From Macrophomina tecta (taxonomy: Eukaryota > Ascomycota > Dothideomycetes > Botryosphaeriales > Botryosphaeriaceae): a stretch of 64,000 bases of DNA. The translations under genes and the position numbers were made by a program. Within the stretch, counting starts at the first letter, position 1. Each line of letters begins with the position of its first letter. Positions 36,780-48,158 of this stretch are shown here, in pieces. The notes under the pieces are model-generated. The model was not told the origin of the DNA. It worked only from the letters and a program-made list of their open reading frames with translations, and did no database searches. The stretch covers positions 930,001 to 994,000 of the forward strand of contig JAKSGN010000033.1 of the NCBI GenBank assembly GCA_024180945.1, in the 5' to 3' direction.

Positions 36780-39700
36780 TCAAGCCACCGTAACAAAGAA
36801 ATTCGTCTCGCCCTCCCTCGGCACGACCCTCGTCCTCCTCACAATCTCATCCCCGACCGCTAACCTCAACTTCTCCGCCGTCGCAGGACTCTCCAGCACC
36901 AATCTCTCCTGCCCCTTTCCTTCCACCCTGTTCCCCCTCCTCGCCGCCATCACTGCCTCCCTCAGCGCAAAAAAAACCGACGCGCCCAAAAACAGCGGCG
37001 GCTCGCCGATTCCCTTGCTACTCTGCACGCTCCTCAGATGCCTCCACGTCAACTGCCTGCCGTGCGCGTCGACCCGCAACATGGCCGCATTGAAGACCTG
37101 CGGAATGTCGCTGAAGCCGGGGATTTTGTAGGTGCCCGGGCCGCGGGTGGCGAGCTGGCCGTCGCGCGTCCAGAGCGACTCCTCGATCGTGAAGAGGCCG
37201 ATGCCCTGGACGAAGGCGCCTTCGATCTGGCCGTAGTCAATGGCCGGGTTGATGGACTGGCCGACGTCCATGAGGATGTCGGAGCGCAGCACCGTGTGGT
37301 CGCCCGTGAGCAGGTCGAGCTCGACTTCTGAGGCAGCAACGCCTTGGGCTGTTTTTTTGGGTTTCCAGAGGTCAGCAGACCGCAGGGAAAAAGAAAAAGA
37401 AAAGGAAGTGGTAGGCGGGAGGCAAAAGAGAACTCACTAAAATAGTAGTACATGTCCTTCACCTTCGTCTCGTCGTACTCGCCCCAGGTATACCCAATCC
37501 TTGGCATCTTCCAAAACCCGTTAGCCGCGAGGTTGACCCTGTCCAGATACGCGGCATGCGCGACCGTCTTGAACGGCGCATCTCGCCCGTATTTCTCCCA
37601 GTACGGCGCCAGCCGCGCGTTCAGCTGATCGCACGCGTCCTTGACGGCCATGCCATTGAGGTCGCTGCCACTGCTCGCCGCCGTCGGCGACGCGTTGGCG
37701 ATTTGGTAGCTCTGGCTGTCCTGCGTGAAGATCGCATCCAATGGCACGCCCAGCTCCTGCGCGCACACCTGGCACATCTTGGTGTAGAGCCCTTGGCCCA
37801 TCTCCGTGCCGCCGTGGTGCAGCAGCACGCTGCCGTCAGCGTAGATTTTGACATATGCGCCGGCCTGGTTGAGGTGCAGGGCGGTCGCGAAGCTGAGGCC
37901 GAATTTGCTCGGCAGCAGCGCGATGCCGCGCTTCTTCCATTTGTGCGTGGCGTTGAACTCTGCAACGGCCTGCTTGCGCGCGGCGTAGTTGGAGGATTGC
38001 TTGATCTGGTCGAGCATCGTCGGGACGTGCCAGTCCTCGTCGATGCGCTGCAGGAAGGGCGTGCGGTCGCCGACCTGGTATAAGTTTTTGGTGCGCAGGT
38101 CGTCGACGTCGACGCCGAGTTCGTCTGCGACGTGGTACATGATTTGTTCCGCAATATACATGGCTTGCGGGCCGCCGAAACCGCGGAAGGCTGTATTACT
38201 GTGGATGTTGGTGCGGCAGACATGCCCGCGGATGTGAGCGTGCGGGATGGCGTAGCAATTATCGATGTGCGTGCAGCACCGGTCCATGACCGCGCCAGAC
38301 ATGTCCTGGGAGTAGCCCGCGTTGTCGTAGACATCCGCATCGAGCGCGACCAGCTTGCCGTCTGCCGTTGTGCCGACTTTCCAGCGCGCTTGAATCGGGT
38401 GCCGTTGCCCCGTCGTCATCATGTCTTCGTCACGGTTGAGCATCATGCGGACGGGGCGCCCTTCTTTACGGGCGGCGACGGCGCAGAGGCATGCGATGGG
38501 CACGCTGCGGGACTCTTTGCCGCCGAAGGCGCCGCCCATGCGCTTGACGCGCGCGTTGATGCGGTTGCTGGGGACGCCGAGGACTTGGCTGACGAACTCT
38601 TGTGTCTCGGTCGTGTTCTGTGTTGAGGACCAGACTTCCATGGAGCCGTCTTCCTTGTGGGGGATTGCCAGTGCAGCGTTGGTCTCCAGGTAGAAGTGCT
38701 CCTGGCCGCCGAGTTTTGTCACCCCCGAGAAGACGCGATCACACTGCGCAAAGGCTTCGTCCATTTTTCCAGCGATGGCGGCGCCTTTCTTCAGTTGCTT
38801 GCCGTGCGGAAAGTAACTGTTGGCTTCGATGGCTTCGTCAATGGTCAGGATGGCGGGGAGTTCTTCGTAGACGATCCGCACCACCTTTGCGGCTGCTTGA
38901 GCTTGCAGAGCTGTCTCCGCGTACACCATGCCGATAGTGTGGCCGTGAGAGAGGACGACGCCGTCTGCGAAGAAAGTCTCATCTTTCTTGACTGATCCCC
39001 AGATATTGGCCTCCTTGGGGATGCTGTCCTTGTCGATGTACCCTACCACTCCTGGCATCGAGAGCGCGGCTGTCCAGTCCACCTCGACCAGCTTCGCGTG
39101 GGCTTTTGAAGACATCACCAGTGCACCGAACAGCTCTCTGTCCTGGCGCTCGATGTCATCCACGTATTGCGCTTCTCCGGTGCACTGTTTCAACGCAGAG
39201 AGATGTGGAACCTGCTTGCCAACCACGCGCTGCTCGTGCGGGTTGTAGTTGTCCCGCGTGCCGGACGACAGGTCGCGGTGGATCTCCTGGATCAGGTCTG
39301 CGTCCACAGTGCCAATACCCAGCTCCGCAACAACCTCGTGCCAGAAGCGGAAGAAGAGTGAGAGAGCGAGGGCGCGACGGTAGTGCGCCATGCCACCGGG
39401 GACGCCGAAACTGAGTTGGAAGTCGTCGGCCAAGGCATCAAGGCCTGCCTCGAGCGTTGTCGACTCGAACCACGTCTTGCCCATCAGTGCTTCCTTGGTG
39501 CGTTTAGCTTCGCACGTGGTTGGAGCCATACCGCCATACGCAAGGCAGATGTCAGTAACGGCGCCTTCGGAATCCAGACGGACGCGGAAGGCGGCGGTTA
39601 CGATGGCAATGTCATCGTCTTTTCTCTTGGCTTGCTTGTAAGCCTTTGTAACTTCACGAGCATCTGCAGGTGGTAGAGGAATGCGAAGGTGAGTGATAAC

Positions 39701-41329
39701 CGCGTCCGGAGGCAGAGTGGTCGTCCGGTAAGCAAGGAAGAATTTGGACAGGGGTAGTGCCATTGCACCCTGCTTTTGGCTGCGCACAATGGCATCAGCT
39801 CCAACGGCCATGAGGACTGGATTGGCATCCGAGATAGGCGAAGCCGTTGCCACATTGCCTGCCAGGGACGCGACGTTGCGGATCTGGCGGCCGGCGAAGT
39901 AGCGAAGTTGTTTCCTAAGCGCTTCCAAGGCCAATGCCCGCTGACCGAGCTTGGCGTACACTGTTTTGCAGACGTGCTCGAGCTCGGTGAGTGGAGTATT
40001 GGCGCCGAGAGATAGCTGGGTCATTGCATCCCACTCAGCCTCGGACTTTGGCAGCGTCGTCTCCTGCAGCTCTTCGATGTCCGACACGTATACTGACACG
40101 GCGAAATCAGAGCCCTTGAATCGGACTTCGACTTGCACCTCACTAGCTCCTCCGACCAGCTTGGCGGAAGGATAGGCGTTCTTAAGCTCGACCAGCTGCT
40201 GGAGAGTGGTAGGCCTGAACCAGATCTTCCTATCATTCCCGAAGCACAGTGGCTTCTTCTCGTGCCTCCAGAGACCCGGTGGGAAGATGAGCTCGGTATC
40301 CGGCTGGTAAGATTTGAAGTGATATTGCGGGATTCCCTTCTCTGAGGCTGCTAGGGGGGCGGATAGCTCCGTTACGACCTTGGTGCCCTCTGGAGCGGCT
40401 TCTCTTGACTTTAGGGGTTTTGCGTACTGCGTCCCGCTTACCATCGAGTCCTGCCTGGGATGATCGGTGATCTTAGCCTTGGGAGGAGCTGCGTCAGGCT
40501 CAGTTAAAGCGGAAGATGACGAGGTTGACTTCTCGCTGTCAGATTCATTGCTGGTAGAAGGGCTCTTATCTCTGCAGCATCCGCCTAGCCGGCCGCATGA
40601 GCCCTTTGCAGGCGAACCGCAGCCTGCGGAAGGCGATGCGTCGGTGAGATCAAGCTCAAGCTCGTCCTTCTTCGCGGGCGGCTTCTGCGGCGCTAATCTG
40701 CCCTTCAAATCCTCGGTGACGAAAGTCTTGGCCGCTTGCAGTATGGGCTTGTAGCCGGTACAGCGACACAAGTTGCCATCGAGATGGCCTTCTCTCTCTA
40801 TATCATCTTCCGACAGGTGGAACTCTTGGGTTTCGGGGTTGTAGGCATTGCGCACCAATGCATACAGAGACATGACGATGCCAGGGGTGCAGAACCCGCA
40901 TTGTGAGCCATGCAATTTGGCAATGCGCTCCTGCAGAGGGTGGGGGTTGTCTACGGTGCCGAGGCCCTCGACGGTGATCAGGTGCTTTCCATCTACACCG
41001 ACCAGGGGAAAGAGACAGGCGTTGACGGCCAGATACTCGACTTTCTTGGTTCTCGGGGAAACCTTGGGCGAGCTGAGAACGACGGTGCAGGCTCCGCAGC
41101 CGCCCTCTCCGCAGCCGAGCTTTGTCCCCTTGAGACCATGCTGAGCGCGGATGAAATCGAGGAGGGTCCAGTGGGGATCGGGATCGCTGAGCTCGACTCT
41201 GGTGCCGTTGAGATAGAAGGTGATGGTGGGCGAGGTGTAGGTAGAGTGGATCAGCGGGGTCAGGGCATCGGCCGCCGACCTGAAGACGGCGGGCTGTCGG
41301 GCCGCCTTTGGAGGCGTCGGGAGGGCCAT
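36780..41329 (-). CDS. hxnS: molybdenum hydroxylase (XDH family), nicotinate hydroxylase HxnS candidate
   Basis: Large molybdoflavoenzyme, 1,486 aa, in two exons (41329-37438 and 37348-36780). Order: plant-type [2Fe-2S] domain with Cys73, Cys78, Cys81 and Cys104; second [2Fe-2S] domain with Cys143, Cys146, Cys187 and Cys189; a low-complexity linker near residues 210-310 containing SCGRLGGCC; an FAD domain (LVGGASEVQVEV); then the molybdopterin domain with GGQEHFYLE, GGAFGGKE, AFRGFGGPQ and the catalytic Glu in KGIGEPPLFLGA. Xanthine dehydrogenase and nicotinate hydroxylase (purine hydroxylase II) are close paralogues. The context of hxnR, hxnT, hxnM, hxnX and hxnV points to HxnS, which hydroxylates nicotinate at C6. 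Divergent from hxnT with a 633-bp shared promoter. A housekeeping XDH remains possible; comparison with both paralogues would settle it. Confidence 0.88.
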
Positions 41330-41962
41330 CGAGCCTTGTCTGCGCTCCCTGCTTTTTCTTCTACTACAGCTGTGTTCGGTGCAGCTGCGCCATGCACCCG
41401 TCAGCCCTCGACACCCTCACATACACGCCAATGCGTTTCCCAGCCATCCAAAGGACTTACAGGCTAGCTTCCGCGCGGGCTAGTGTCAGCGGGCAAAGAT
41501 TTGAGACGGATTTCCGGAATCTGGGCAAGCCCTGCTCTCTTTGCGCGACGCAGGGGCTATATGAGGCTGGGAGAGGCTGCACGTGTCGCTATCTCCTCCT
41601 CTTGCCGACGGTAACCTAGTGCTCCTCGCCCCTGTGCGACGCCGCCGTCGGGAGCGGATCAGCCGCAGCCGCCTGTTGCTGGCAACCATTCACTGATCAG
41701 CATTATCAGCCACCCGCTCCCTCCCACTCTTTGCTCCCACTCTCTATCCCCATGCCCACTCCTCTTCACCGCGCCTCGGTCTTCACTGCGGATCACACTT
41801 TACGCCTGGATAGCTTCCGTGCCATGCGACGCTCCCCGCTCCCCGTACAAGAACGAGTCAAAATGTCACAATTGGCTTCCATCTCTCCCGCGCCCTCTTT
41901 TCCTCCTCCTCTTTCCTGTTCTCCTACACCATAACCATCTCTCGTTTCAGAAAAAGACCACA
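41330..41962. promoter_or_regulatory. hxnS/hxnT divergent promoter with HGATAR sites
   Basis: The 633-bp gap between the two divergent starts holds AreA-type core sites at 41589-41594 (minus, AGATAG) and 41703-41708 (minus, TGATAA). The plus strand before hxnT is C/T-rich, as usual for fungal core promoters. A TTTCAG just before the hxnT ATG (41945-41950) may be a 5' UTR intron acceptor. Confidence 0.45.
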
Positions 41963-43319
41963 ATGCCCGCTCCAGTCACGAATCCCAGCTCCACCCCGCT
42001 CAAGGCCACGGCACTTTTCAAGCCCGTCCAGCTTGGCAAGCTCGAGCTCGCCCACCGCGTCGTTCTCGCTCCGCTGACGCGCATGCGCGCAAAGAAGGAA
42101 AGCGATGGTGTTTTCGTGCCGCACGAGCTGAATGTCGAGTACTACAAGCAGCGCGCCAGCAAAGGCGGCCTGCTCCTGACCGAAGCCACCGACATCTGCC
42201 ACTACGTGAGTAATCCCCGCGATGGAGGACAAGGAAAGAAAGAAGGGGAAAAAAAAAAAAAAAAAAAAAGGGCGAAGCGCAAGACTCAAGCTCTAACACC
42301 TCCTCGCCCAGGCCGGCGGCTACCCAGGCGTCCCCGGCGTCTTTACCGCCTCCCAGCTCGCGGGCTGGAAGAAAGTCACCGACGCGGTGCACTCCAAGGG
42401 CGGCTACATCTTCAGCCAGCTCTGGCACACGGGGCGCGCGTCCCCGCCGTCCTTCCGCGCCGGCGCGCAGCCCGTCAGCAGCAGCACGCACCCCATCTCC
42501 GGCAACGCGCTCGACGGCACCGCCTACGCGGACAATCCGCCGCGGCCCCTGACGGTCCCGGAAATCCACGCGCTGACGGCCGAGTGGGCGGCGGCGGCGC
42601 GGCGAGCCGTCGACGAGGCGGGCTTCGACGGCGTCGAGATCCACGGCGCGAACGGGTACCTGCTCGACCAGTTCCTGCACGACAACGTCAACAACGAGCG
42701 GTCGGACGCGTACGGCGGCTCGGTCGAGAACCGGTGCCGCTTCGTGCTCGAGGTCGTGGCGGCCGTCGCGGGCGCGGTCGGCGGCGCGCGCACCGGAATC
42801 CGCCTGTCCCCCTACAACTACTTCCAGGACACCAAGGACAGCAACCCCAACGCGCACTGGGCGTATCTGTGCGCGCGGATCGCGGAGCTGCCGCAGGAGC
42901 TGCGCCCCGCGTACGTGCACATGGTCGAGCCGCGCTTCGACGAGGCGCTGGACGAGCGCCAGAAGCTAGATGCGCTGGCGGCGTATACGGCGCACGAGCG
43001 CGAGGGCGTGGAGGCCGAGGCGACGGCTGCGGGCAAGGCGCCGAATAGCCTGGTGCCGTTCAGGCGCATCCTGGCGAAGGGCGGCGTCAAGTTCCTGGCA
43101 GCGGGCGGTTTCAACAGGGAGAATGCGGCGCCGGTGGTCGAGGCGGGGGATGCCGACTGCGTCATCTTTGGGCGGTGGTTCATCGCGAATCCGGACCTGC
43201 CGGCCAGGTTGGCGGAGGGGCTGCCGTTGAACGAGTACGACAGGGCGACGTTCTATGGCGCGGATCCGCCGCAGAAGGGGTATGTGGACTATCCGTTCTT
43301 TGAGGAGGTTAAGGCGTAG
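41963..43319 (+). CDS. hxnT: Old Yellow Enzyme-type flavin oxidoreductase, hxnT-like
   Basis: FMN-dependent ene-reductase, 416 aa, cytosolic. Exons 41963-42205 and 42312-43319; the intron contains a long A-run. OYE features in order: [11 protein letters not shown] near the N-terminus, the flavin/substrate block [16 protein letters not shown], the strand-helix motif [29 protein letters not shown] with the proton-donor-type Tyr region, and [12 protein letters not shown] plus [12 protein letters not shown] for the FMN phosphate site. In the A. nidulans pathway HxnT reduces a trihydroxypyridine intermediate; I infer the same here from the neighbours. The ATG at 41963 is the first one in frame before the OYE core. 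An intact family member with no odd residues seen. Confidence 0.92.
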
Positions 43320-44122
43320 AGTGGAGGGGGGTTTAGCTGAGAGAGTAGAACACGGCCTCGCGAGGCGTGGCGTTAGAGCAGAACACCGTATAGACTCGTC
43401 CGGAGAAGCGTCAATATCACATTGCATTAGCTTGATTCAAACAAGTACTGTCTTTATTGAGGGGTCGTCTTAGAAATTTCATTGATGCAGTCATCGTTTC
43501 AAAGGCAGACGCGAGGAGAGCGTGCAACTTGGGTCGCGTGGTTTATTCTCTCCTTCACCACCACCACCACCACCACCACCACCACCCGCTCAGAAAGCAA
43601 CGGGTCTTCCGCGGCCTTTCAGGACAGCATAACCATCGCCAGGAGCATGAGTCTTTCATCACGGCGGAAACATTGATGGAACCCTAAGTGTAGATGCCAT
43701 TGCGCTTAGAAAACTTCAAGGCTTGGGTTGTCCGTTTTCTGCACAGCAAGGCGTTTTAGCCTCGAGCTTTGTGTCGCGAAACTTTTCCCCAGGACTCTCA
43801 AGCTGAACGCGAATCTTCTCATCAGGGACTACGGCAACGGCCTCGCGATGCCGTGGTGCATGGTCAGATATTGAGGAACCGGTGCCTATCTTCCACCCCT
43901 CCACTATCAACGGTCCTTGGCGCCGCGCCATGTGCAGACAGGGAGATAGGTGCAAGCGACGTGCGGGGCAAAGGGTCCGGGCGGGCGAGTGACGGATGGG
44001 AGCGGAACATGCACGTCACAGTGGGCGTGGAGCTATGGCCACCCCTGCCACACTCCTGATAAAAGCTATTCCCTATCAGAAGTGGGGTGCGGCCGGTTGC
44101 CCTGTGTGCTGCTGCGCCCGCG

Positions 44123-44155
<33 letters not shown>

Positions 44156-44477
44156 CTCCGTAGACTAGAGTATGACAAGGAGGAGGAGGAGGGGTAGCAA
44201 GAGAAAGAGGGAGATTGGCGCAAGCGAAAATCATGTAGTCAGCGAGACACGCGCCGACGGCGAGCTTCAGCCTGTGGGGGGTTTCCCACCCAGCTACCCC
44301 ACCAGAAGAAGGGAGCTCTTGTCTACACGCCGACCAGCAGCCAGCTTTGCCATTGTTCCGAACACTCCCTCTCGCAAGCAGCCACCTCTGTTGCTGAAGC
44401 TTCCTGAACCCTTGCTCTGCAACTGGACTGCCATTGGCCTTGCCCCTACCATTTCACACCTGCCATCCTCCGCGACC
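43320..44477. promoter_or_regulatory. hxnM upstream region: HGATAR sites and microsatellites
   Basis: No gene is recognised in these 1.16 kb. AreA-type core sites occur at 43944-43949 (AGATAG), 44057-44062 (TGATAA) and, inverted, 44073-44078. The last two form a closely spaced inverted pair about 400 bp upstream of the hxnM start. A CAC repeat lies at about 43556-43589 and a GA repeat at about 44125-44153. Confidence 0.45.
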
Positions 44478-45589
44478 ATGGGCAAGAAGCGCGTCCTCGT
44501 CAGCTACGGCGTCGACATCGACGCCGTCGCCGGCTGGCTGGGCTCGTACGGCGGCGAGGACTCGACGAGCGACATCAGCCGCGGTAGGCTCCCTCCAATG
44601 CCGCCTCCACCCCCCGCTCCCGCTAACTCCTCGCACCAGGCATGTTCGCCGGCACGATTGGCATCCAGCGGCTGCTCAAGCTCTTCGCCAAATACAACAT
44701 CAAGGCCACCTGGTTCATCCCGGGCCACTCGCTCGAGACCTTCCCCGAGGAATGCGCGGCAGTGCGCGACGCGGGCCACGAGATCGGGCTGCACGGCTAC
44801 TCGCACGAGAACCCGAAGGACATGACGTTCGAGCAGCAGCGCGACGTGCTCGACAAGACGTGGCGCATGCTGACCGACTTCTGCGGCAAGCCGCCGCGCG
44901 GCAGCGTCGCGCCGTGGTGGGAGGTCAGCCGCGAGGGCACGGAGCTGCTGCTGGGCTACGGCGTCGAGTACGACCATTCGATGAGCCATAGCGACTACCA
45001 GTGCTATTGGCTCCGCACGGACGATCAGTGGACGAAGATCGACTATTCGAAGAAGGCCGAGGAGTGGATGAAGCCGTTGGTCAAGGGCAAGGAGACGGGC
45101 TTGGTGGAGATTCCCGGGAGTTGGTACATCGATGATTTGCCGCCGATGATGTTCATCAAGGGCGCGCCGAATAGCCACGGTTGGGTCAGCCCGAAGGTGG
45201 TGGAGGAGCTGTGGATGGTAAGTGGGGGAGACGGGTTGGCGTGCGGGTCGAGGCTAACGCGTTGTGCAGGATCACTTCGACTACTTCTATCGCGAGTACG
45301 ACGAGTTTGTCTTCCCGATGACGATTCATCCAGACGTCAGCGGCAGGCCGCATGTTCTGCTGATGCACGAGAGGTATGGACAGATGAGCCCAGAAGATGC
45401 TGCGGCTGAGCTGACAATGTCGGCAGGATCATCGAACACATCAACAAGCACGAGGGAGTGGAATGGGTGACCATGGAGCAGATGTGTGACGACTTCAAGA
45501 GCAGAAACACGCCGGCTCCTGGGGCCATGATGCCGACTCCGGTCGAAGAGGTAATGAAGAAATACCAGGCAAAGAAGGCGGCGGAATGA
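44478..45589 (+). CDS. hxnM: CE4-fold amidohydrolase, cyclic imide hydrolase hxnM-like
   Basis: Metal-dependent hydrolase of the polysaccharide-deacetylase (NodB) fold, 316 aa. Exons: 44478-44583, 44640-45217, 45270-45373 and 45427-45589. The N-terminus [20 protein letters not shown] carries the motif-1 Asp, and [14 protein letters not shown] supplies the two metal-binding His. The protein lacks a signal peptide and any carbohydrate-binding module, which argues against a wall chitin deacetylase. It resembles the soluble HpPgdA/PuuE-like branch that acts on small cyclic amides. In A. nidulans, HxnM of this branch opens 3-hydroxypiperidine-2,6-dione to hydroxyglutaramate. Between hxnT and hxnX that role is the best reading. 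A PuuE-type allantoinase is the main alternative. Confidence 0.88.
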
Positions 45590-46314
45590 AAAACCGAGAC
45601 TCCAGGAGTCCACGATGGGAACGTGCTATGGCGAATCAGCTCCGGATAGGATTCCAGTCCTCGTGCTCTGTATAGTTGCTTTTGGTAGTATGTTATAGCT
45701 ATACCAAAAAAAAGAAAAAAAGAGAGAGAGAGAGAGAGAAAGAGAGAGAAAGCGGAGACCCTTTACCATTCCGAACGAAGATCAGTAGCCCCTTCAGCGT
45801 CTTCAGTGTCCCATGAAATGGAAGGAAAAAGCAGTGGAAGTCTCTCATCCCCTTGACGCGTCGGACGGAGCGGACGACGCGACGCGGGCCGCTTCCGCGA
45901 GCCGATCGTCACGCTCCCTGTCCCCCTCCTCCATCTTACCCCACTTCTGCACTCTTGCGCCTCCTGCACAACCATCCAGCCGACTGCCAGCCCAATGACG
46001 CTGGCTGATATGGCCAGCCACTCAGCACCCTACCTATCGGGAGCCGCGCACACGCGGAGCGGCACCACGATGCTTATTCCCGCACCACCACCACCACCAC
46101 CACCACCACCACCACTTTGCTGCTGCGTCCACCCTAGCCCGTAGTGATGTCAAACGTGCCCTTTTGCACACCCTTGCCTCCCATGCAAACGTATAGAGAG
46201 CCTCTGGCCTGCAATTGATCCCGTGTCTTCACCTTGCCTCTCCTCAGCCATCAGGTTCCAATCAATCTCTCTGCCTCTCTGACCGAGTGCCTCACCCCCG
46301 CCGATCCTCCCGCC
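45590..46314. other. intergenic upstream of hxnX, repeats and one HGATAR site
   Basis: No gene is seen. It contains a GA-rich repeat at about 45718-45752, a CCA repeat at 46083-46115 and one AreA-type core site at 46034-46039 (minus, CGATAG) about 275 bp upstream of the hxnX start. Confidence 0.45.
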
Positions 46315-47842
46315 ATGGCGCCCAACCCAGCACCACCAGTCCAGCAAAAGATCGAACGAGACGCACACTCCAAGCTCAACGCAAGCAACCCCTCCCCCCT
46401 CCAGCCACTACTACCACCACCAACACCCTACTAACACCTCCCCGCAGATAATAATCGTCGGCGCCGGCCTCGGCGGCCTCGGCGCCGCCATCTCCCTCCT
46501 GCTCGCCGGCCACGCCGTCACCGTGCTCGAAGGCGCCTCCCAAATCGGCGAGGTCGGTGCGGGGATCCAATGCCTGCCGAACTCGTCGCGCATCCTTCTC
46601 TCCTGGGGCCTGGCGCCGCTCCTGTCTGCGCACCACACGCAGCCGCGGCGCTGCAACATGCTGGGCTGGAAGGGCAACGCGCTCGCGCACATGGACTTCC
46701 ACGAGTACGCCGACGCGTGCGGGACGCCGTTTTGGGACTTCCATCGCGCGAACCTGCACGCCGGGCTTTTGGAGAGGGCGATGGAGCTCGGCGCGGTGCT
46801 GAGGGTGAACGCGCGGGTGGTGGATGTGGTGGTTGGCGGCGAGGGCGCGGCGTGTGTGTTGCTGGGCGGGGAGAGGGTGGAGGCCGATTTGGTCGTCGGC
46901 GCGGATGGCATCAACAGTCGGTGTCGCGAGATCTTGCTGGGCAGGGAGGATCCGCCGGTGCAGACGGGCGATTTGGCGTATCGGTTGCTGTTGAGCACGA
47001 AGGAGATGATGAAGGACCCCGAGTTGAGGGGGTTCGTCGAGGACCCGCAGGTTAATTACTGGATGGGGCCGGATGCGCATGCCGGTAAGCGGTTGATGTT
47101 GAGGTTGGCCTGAGGACTGTGGGACGTGAAGCTGACCGGTTTGGCAGTGAATTACGTCCTGAGGGGCGGCGAGCTCTTCAACATGGTGCTGCTTGTACCG
47201 GATGACATGCCGGCCGGGGCGACGACATTGGAGGGAAACGTCGAAGAGATGCGTGCGCTGTACAAGGACTGGGACCCTCGTATCCCGAAGCTGCTTGCGC
47301 TTTGCGAGAGTGTCTACAAGTGGCGCTTGTGCATCAGACCGACTCTGGAACCCAGTTGGTCTGATGCCTCTGGTTCTTTCGTGCTGCTGGGCGACGCAGT
47401 ACATGCGACATTGCCGTACTTGGCCAGTGGCGCAGGAATGAGTCTGGAAGATGCGAGCGTGCTGGGACTATGTCTCGCGAAGATTAAGAACAAGAGCAGA
47501 GAAGAGAAGATGAGAGCGCTGAAGGTATACGAGAAGTGCCGGAAAGAACGCACTGAAAGGGTGGTACAGCGTGGAAACCTGCAACAGCACCTATACCACA
47601 TCCATGATGGCGAGGAACAGCGGGAGCGAGACCGCCTGTTTGCAGCATGGACTGACTATGAAGAGATGAAGAGGAGAGGGGAGAACCCGGACTTTGAGAA
47701 GATGGGACTGACACAGGGAAGCGATCCATTCCCGTGGAGATTCAGTGGTGTTGGAGATTGGCTACTGACTTACGACTGCGAGAAAGACGTAGAAGCAAAT
47801 TGGGGAAGGGGAGAGGAAGTGATGGAGCGAGCGAACCTTTAG
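46315..47842 (+). CDS. hxnX: FAD-dependent aromatic monooxygenase, hxnX-like
   Basis: Group A flavoprotein hydroxylase of the salicylate/6-hydroxynicotinate monooxygenase type, 465 aa. Exons 46315-46380, 46448-47084 and 47148-47842. The FAD dinucleotide motif is IIIVGAGLGGLGAAISLL, the DG motif is VGADGINSRCRE, and the GD motif is LLGDAVHATLPYLASGAG. Intron 1 has a GC donor (AAC/gcaagc) and a normal AG acceptor; it joins HSKLN directly to IIIVGAG. A GT donor 42 bp earlier is also in phase but poor. The A. nidulans counterpart acts on 6-hydroxynicotinate to give 2,5-dihydroxypyridine. No signal peptide, so cytosolic or peroxisomal; no clear C-terminal targeting tripeptide (ends ERANL). The family is secure and the pathway name comes from context. 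Confidence 0.9.
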
Positions 47843-48158
47843 GATACTTAGATTGCATGAAGATCATTTCTCAGCATAGGCACTCCCTCTGCGTGATCAA
47901 GTGTACTTTTGCTTCGAGATATCCAGCACTCATGGCACTTCCTAGAGCGGTGAAGCACTGCGCCTGCCTATCCAAAAACCCTTGCGACATTGGTACAGCA
48001 GCCACGTTCTTTCCTCGGAAGCTGCGCTGCACGAGGTCGCGTTGCATTCACGCAGCCAAACAACTTCCGCGATGCAGAGGCCTCCTCTCCGAACCGCATA
48101 CTCTCCACACCCAAATATCAGCATTCCCTGTTCACCAACAGGCACCTCAAAACCCACA

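Noticed and set aside
36780..41329. Housekeeping xanthine dehydrogenase reading
   Set aside because: Not excluded by motifs, but the surrounding regulator, OYE, cyclic-imidase and two monooxygenases make a nicotinate hydroxylase the better reading.
43556..43589. CAC/CCA, GA, CT, CA and A-run tracts as CRISPR-like or functional arrays
   Set aside because: They are uninterrupted simple repeats with no spacers, scattered in intergenic DNA and introns; treated as microsatellites.
44478..45589. Chitin/peptidoglycan deacetylase reading of the CE4 protein
   Set aside because: No signal peptide or binding module, and it lies among pyridine-catabolism genes; the soluble cyclic-amide hydrolase branch fits better.
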